Shown here: positions 60,195-64,000 of the stretch, piece after piece | Layout of the letters: every line of letters begins with the position of its first letter | Position numbering within the stretch: the first letter of the stretch is position 1 | Source: Amoebophrya sp. A120 | Taxonomy: Eukaryota > Sar > Dinophyceae > Syndiniales > Amoebophryaceae | Direction of reading: 5' to 3' | DNA: 64,000 bases | NCBI GenBank assembly: GCA_905178155.1 | Contig: CAJINV010000002.1 | Location: forward strand, 9,866,931 to 9,930,930 | Made by a program: the position numbers and the translations under genes | The notes under the pieces: generated by a model | The model's input: only the letters and a program-made list of their open reading frames with translations | What the model was told of the DNA's origin: nothing | Databases searched by the model: none

Positions 60195-61357
60195 ATGATG
60201 GAGCATCCTTCCGTTTCCTCCGCCTCGAAGATCGAAGTCGTTGGTGGCCACGCAGCAGCCGGAACCGGGCCTGCAATCTTGAAGGCACCACAACCCGGGC
60301 GGCTCTGGAAGCCCTACCAGGAGTTGACGGAAGAGCAGCGAGCGGAAGATCCTACACAGAAATCCAGGGGAGATGTGGAACACGCCTTCTATCAGGAGGT
60401 ATATCACGCAGTCGATCTACATCCGACCGCAGACGTAAACGAAGTGAGCCCCCTGAGCCCTTTCCTGCCCAAGTTTTATGGCTGTGTCTTCGACGAAAAG
60501 ACCAGCTCCCGTTTCCTCGATCTTGAGGATGTCACGGCAAATTTCGGAAAACCGTGTGTGTGCGACTTGAAGATCGGAAGAAGAACCTACGACGAGACAG
60601 CGAGGTCGTATCCCAGAGAAAAAAGCTGGCAGGGCATATTTGTAATGCGAAAATAAATACACAGAAAAACAAAAACTTGCCATGGGAGGGCCCATAGCAT
60701 GCTGCTTCGGATATGCAATACAGATTTTTTTGCGTATCTATTTTTGCATTACAAATATGACCTGCCAGCTTTTTACTGTGTGATAAGTCGAAAAAAATTC
60801 TCAGCCAATCGACCGGGTACCGACTGCAAGAAAGAATCGGATTTCGCTGCTCGGGCATGTCGACATTTGTGTTGGATGGCATAGGAGGAGAAACTACGGG
60901 GGAAGCGAGGCGTATCATCCACGATCACAAATGGGGCAAATCTCTAAACGAGACGCAAGTACTTGAAGGCCTACGCATGTATTTCGACGGCGGCGCGGCA
61001 TTCTTAGCATCGTCATCTTCACTTGGTTGCAGTAAAACAGATGCGCGGCGGGGCCACAAAGATCACAGCTGCGAGTCATTGGTCAAGAAAGCGCTCGACC
61101 TACTGCAACAGCTTAAGGTCGTTTTGGAGACACGACCCAAATACAGACTGTACGCGACCTCGGTGCTTTTCGCGTATGATGCCGAGGACCCAGTTGCATC
61201 TCTTCGCATGAACTTGATCGATTTTGCACATGTTTTTCACATTCAGAAATACGACACAGGGACTGACTTTGAAAAGGATTTCAATTTCCTCTTCGGATTG
61301 AAATCCTTGATGATATATTTGAAACTCATAATGCAAAGAAATAACGAAAAACGATGA
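60195..61357 (+). CDS. Inositol polyphosphate kinase (IPMK/IP6K family)
   Basis: Exons 60195-60608 and 60791-61357 (326 aa) are joined by exact introner excision, restoring DETARSKKILSQSTGYRLQERIGFR. Family marks: N-terminal VVGGHAAAGTGPAILKA and GRLWKPY, the segment SPFLPKFYGCVFDEKTSSRFLDLEDVTANFGKPCVCDLKIGRRTYDE that contains the PxxxDxKxG catalytic motif (here PCVCDLKIG), GFRCSGMSTFV, SVLFAYDAED (the S-x-L-x-x-x-x-D type box) and LIDFAHVFHI with the metal-binding Asp, ending with a GLKSLMIYLKLI helix. The enzyme phosphorylates soluble inositol phosphates with ATP. It is close to the short core length of the family and all key residues are present. IPMK and IP6K cannot be separated here. 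Confidence 0.85.
60609..60785 (+). mobile_element. Introner in the inositol phosphate kinase gene (third TIR family)
   Basis: 177 bp with ends TATCCCAGAGAAAAAAGCTG and the complement of TATCACACAGTAAAAAGCTG; the arms extend through GGCATATTTGTAATGC. Flanks GGTCG (60604-60608) and AGTCG (60786-60790) form a 5-bp TSD with one mismatch. The TATC...GATA tips are shared with the VPS13 introners although the arms differ. Confidence 0.85.
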
Positions 61358-62071
61358 GAATGAAACGAAAATGACAAAAGAGAGACAATGAACACGCATG
61401 GAATCCGAATCGAAAATCGACTTGTTTCAATCACAAACCTACCCAGAAACCGATCCATATTCTCAAGCAGATTCAATTTTTGTTCTTTTTTTTATTTTTG
61501 TTCTTTTTTTTGATCGCGATCGGATCTTGATTCTATGTCATGATTCTTTTCGGTTTGTGCTTGAATCTTTATTTCGTTGCCTATCTGGGATTGGATATGA
61601 AAAAAATTCGGTTTGATTCAATTTTTCTTCGATTCATCGGAAAAAAATTGTATTTAATCGACGAGTCTAGCAAGATCGGTGTTTGAGGCGATTAAATATT
61701 TTTAATTGTCCAGCGAAACCCGGCGAGGCTTTCGAGCGCATTGAGCTCCGGCTCTGATTTTCTCAGCCTTGCAGGGACTGGACAGCTTTCGCTGAGAGAG
61801 AAAAAGGCATGAGAGATATGAGAGAGCACGACGCTGAGCGTAAAAGGGCCTTACATATGGACAAGAGACTGTAAAACCGGCTATGGGCCAGAAAAGCGGT
61901 TTACAGAGTGTCAAAGACGTCAAACGGTATGCTCAGCCCGCTGAGCGATGGCCAAAGACTACATGTCCTCCGGGACCTGCACCGCCTTAGGGTATTACGA
62001 AGCGCAACGATCTCCGGATCACTAGTTGCGAAAAGCCAGCACTTACTACTCCGGTAGAAAGCAAGAAAAGC
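61358..62071. other. Intergenic region with GATTC-rich AT tract
   Basis: 61430-61700 is AT-rich with repeated GATTC/GAATC words, including two TTGATTCAATTTTT-like copies near 61468 and 61613. The rest (61700-62071) is richer in GC and is probably the leader or terminal repeat of the gag-like gene that follows. No gene recognised. Confidence 0.5.
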
Positions 62072-63412
62072 ATGGGCCTCCTTGAGGACGCCGTCGCTGC
62101 CGCCCGCGGCAAGGAAGAGATGCCCGATGACATCGAGATTGCCTACAGCGCGATGTGGGACGAAACTGCGCGGAAGGCCCGCGACAACGATCTGCGGGAG
62201 TTCTACGCCCGCACAATCGTGGAATTGGCTGGCGCCAAGATCACCACCACCACCCAAGTCCTCAGCGACTGCGCGGACATCCACAAGAAGTTCGGGGTTA
62301 GCTCCCTGGGCGAAGCGGCAGTGCACAGCGACTCGATTCTCACCGATGGTGGGAAGGTCGGCACAAAGTACAAGATCTTGACGATCATCCGCAACATCGA
62401 CAAGAAAGGCAGCGCGGACACCTCCGCCGGCGCCGCCGGTGGCGACAAGGACGGCGGCAGCAAGTCCGAGACAGTGGACATTGCGAGCAAGCTGAAAGAC
62501 ATCGGCCTCGAGAAAATTCCCGAGGTTTTAAAGCCCTGCCCGGAGCTGGTGCTGAAGGTGAAGAGCATGATGAAGGACGGCAAGGCGTTGCCGTACCTCG
62601 ATCACATGAAAAAACCGGCGTTCCCGTCGACCCACAACTTCAGCAGCCAGCATAGCCTCGCGGATCTGGATGAAGAAATCCAGAAAGAGCTGGCGGCGCA
62701 GCTCGGCGGCTCCTCCTCCACGGAGGCCGCCGCGCAGAAGATTCTGCTGGAGCAGACCGCTAAGCTGCGGGGCACTCTGCTGCCCCAGCAGCAGTACATG
62801 ATCGTGAAAATCCGGATCTTCGTCGCCCAGATGATGTGCGGCCTGCACAAAACGAACGGCCTCGAGGCCTTCATGACCTACCTCGGGCACTTCCTGTCGC
62901 TGAGCGCGGAGTACACCTACAAGGTGGCGGTGAAGTATGAGGAGGATGTCTTCAAAAAAGCGGAACACACCGCAGGCCTCCGCGACCACAAGAAGTACGT
63001 TGAAAAGTTTCGCGCGTACGATGTCCGCGACGCGGACATGAAGCAGAAGCAAATCCTCGATAAGGAAAAGCTGGAAAAGGAGAAAAAGGAAAAGGACCGC
63101 AAGTCCCAGCAGGAGACAAAGGGCGGCCCGAAAGGTGGAAAAGGAAAGAAAAAGGGCGGCGCGCAGCACCAGCGCGACGGCCCGTACACTGGCAAAGGCA
63201 ACCAGGACAACTACTATGAGTCCTACTACGAGAACGATTCCTGGCAGCAGGGTGGCAAGGACAAGAACGCGGGAAAGCCCTCGGGCAACAGACAGTCCGG
63301 CAAGCCGGGCGGCGGGGGGCAGCAAGGGCAGAAGCCGAAGGTCTACACCCAGGAGGAGTGGGACCAGTACTACCAAACCCAGCGGTCCTCGAAAAAGGCC
63401 GACGACCCCTGA
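62072..63412 (+). CDS. Gag-like charged protein, first ORF of a second probable mobile element
   Basis: ATG at 62072, 446 aa, single exon. The N-terminal 330 residues look globular and mostly helical (IEIAYSAMWDETARKARDNDLREFYARTIVELAG; MIVKIRIFVAQMMCGLHKTNGLEAFMTYLGHFLSLS). The tail is a Lys/Glu helix followed by a Gly/Lys/Gln-rich region (KGGKGKKKGG, SGNRQSGKPGGGGQQGQ), similar in style to the nucleic-acid-binding tails in the first retrotransposon. The TGA at 63410-63412 is followed by CTAG and a hairpin, and the same frame stays open to the window edge. No homologous domain recognised; Gag-like is inferred from composition and the readthrough layout. Confidence 0.5.
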   Translation: MGLLEDAVAAARGKEEMPDDIEIAYSAMWDETARKARDNDLREFYARTIVELAGAKITTTTQVLSDCADIHKKFGVSSLGEAAVHSDSILTDGGKVGTKYKILTIIRNIDKKGSADTSAGAAGGDKDGGSKSETVDIASKLKDIGLEKIPEVLKPCPELVLKVKSMMKDGKALPYLDHMKKPAFPSTHNFSSQHSLADLDEEIQKELAAQLGGSSSTEAAAQKILLEQTAKLRGTLLPQQQYMIVKIRIFVAQMMCGLHKTNGLEAFMTYLGHFLSLSAEYTYKVAVKYEEDVFKKAEHTAGLRDHKKYVEKFRAYDVRDADMKQKQILDKEKLEKEKKEKDRKSQQETKGGPKGGKGKKKGGAQHQRDGPYTGKGNQDNYYESYYENDSWQQGGKDKNAGKPSGNRQSGKPGGGGQQGQKPKVYTQEEWDQYYQTQRSSKKADDP

Positions 63413-63434
63413 CTAGCCCCCGTGGCAGACGGGG
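63410..63434 (+). promoter_or_regulatory. Candidate stop-codon readthrough signal: TGA CTAG plus hairpin
   Basis: TGA is followed directly by CTAG, the known leaky context UGA-CUAG. Five bases after the stop, CCCCGT (63418-63423) pairs with ACGGGG (63429-63434) across a 5-base loop. Confidence 0.55.
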
Positions 63435-64000
63435 AATCCCGGCAAGATACAAAGCTCGTGGGCGTAGCCACGCAGGAATCAAAAAGTAGCAACTCAACTT
63501 TTCGCACTGCCACACGCAGCAGTGCGCCCACCAATGAAAACGATAACCCTGGCGCCGCTCCGGCGGCCGCACGTTCGCGCACCACGGCCTGCGCCGCCAT
63601 CCCACACCCTTCCCAGACGGGCACCGCTTCGGACGGCGAAGTCGTCGATACTTGCCCGACGGTCATCTACCGTGCAAAAGTTGATGAGATCCCGTCTCAC
63701 CTCCGCCACAAGCTCTGGACAAGGGACGTCGCGGATTTCCACCGCGACGCTGAGCGAGCAGGAAATGCTGGGAAGCGCTACCGCTCGATGGCCGAGCATG
63801 ACACGAAGGTGGGCAAGCAGCGCGGTCTCTTTATGACCATCCCCAAGACCGAGCAGGGCCCGGCGGAACACCTTTGCCAGGCTTTGGGGCTCTCCTTCCC
63901 GGAGCGTGCGCGGGCCTGTCCCGCCGACCAAGAAAAAGCGATTGAATTCGCATCAGAGCCTGTGCACAAGCAGCAGCTCCACCGAAAGAAGGCCCTTCGC
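63413..64000 (+). CDS. Readthrough extension / second ORF, cut by the window edge
   Basis: 196 codons in the same frame as the preceding gene, without a stop to base 64000. The first 60 are Ser/Ala/Thr-rich (linker-like). Later residues look folded: TCPTVIYRAKVDEIPSHLRHKLW, GLFMTIPKTEQGPAEHLCQALGLSFPERARACPADQE. There is no ATG near the start, so expression by readthrough of the TGA is the simplest reading. No domain recognised yet; a Pol product may follow. Confidence 0.45.

Overview
The window looks like nuclear DNA of a protist, most likely a syndinean dinoflagellate of the Amoebophrya type (inference). The reasons are long intron-poor host genes with eukaryote-only families (VPS13-type lipid transfer protein, inositol polyphosphate kinase), short introns often ending AG|G with some GC donors, and many transposon-like introns ('introners') with terminal inverted repeats (TIRs) and target-site duplications (TSDs) that match no GT-AG rule. 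All genes found lie on the + strand.

Bases 1-16342 are a large tyrosine-recombinase retrotransposon (DIRS/PAT-like) whose left end is outside the window. It carries a partial gene at the edge, a 3-exon gene (428-1519), a Lys/Pro/Gly-rich gag-like polyprotein gene (about 1852-8959), a reverse transcriptase/RNase H gene (9539-12156) overlapped by a tyrosine recombinase gene (12032-13108), and another 3-exon gene (13418-15148). Two 251-bp direct repeats at 15473-15723 and 16092-16342 fit the B1-A2-B2 right end of split-direct-repeat elements. The gag-like gene is itself interrupted by two 1.1-1.2 kb TIR elements (2065-3307 and 6539-7599) with 6-bp TSDs; removing each with one TSD copy rejoins the reading frame.

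Bases 16365-34592 hold the C-terminal part of a giant VPS13/chorein-family protein ending in a DysF (Pex24p/dysferlin) domain. Five introners sit in its C-terminal half; each has a 5-bp TSD and each exact excision restores the frame. The N-terminal chorein part is not in the window, so the retrotransposon probably lies in an intron of this gene or directly upstream of the visible exon.

Bases 35458-40286 encode an unrecognised multi-exon membrane protein interrupted by a 789-bp inverted minisatellite element. Then follow an FAD-dependent DAO-family oxidoreductase (42121-43605), a SAM methyltransferase (44136-45413), an unrecognised protein (46312-47433), an SbmA/YddA-type ABC half-transporter (48148-52143), a small Cys-repeat protein (53597-54400), a 12-TM protein with RND/Patched-like topology (54939-58987), and an inositol polyphosphate kinase with one introner (60195-61357).

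The right edge (62072-64000) carries a gag-like gene whose TGA stop is followed by CTAG, a 6-bp hairpin and a same-frame open reading frame to the edge. This fits programmed stop-codon readthrough. All intron joins were derived by hand from frame continuity and splice or TSD signals; none is supported by transcript data.
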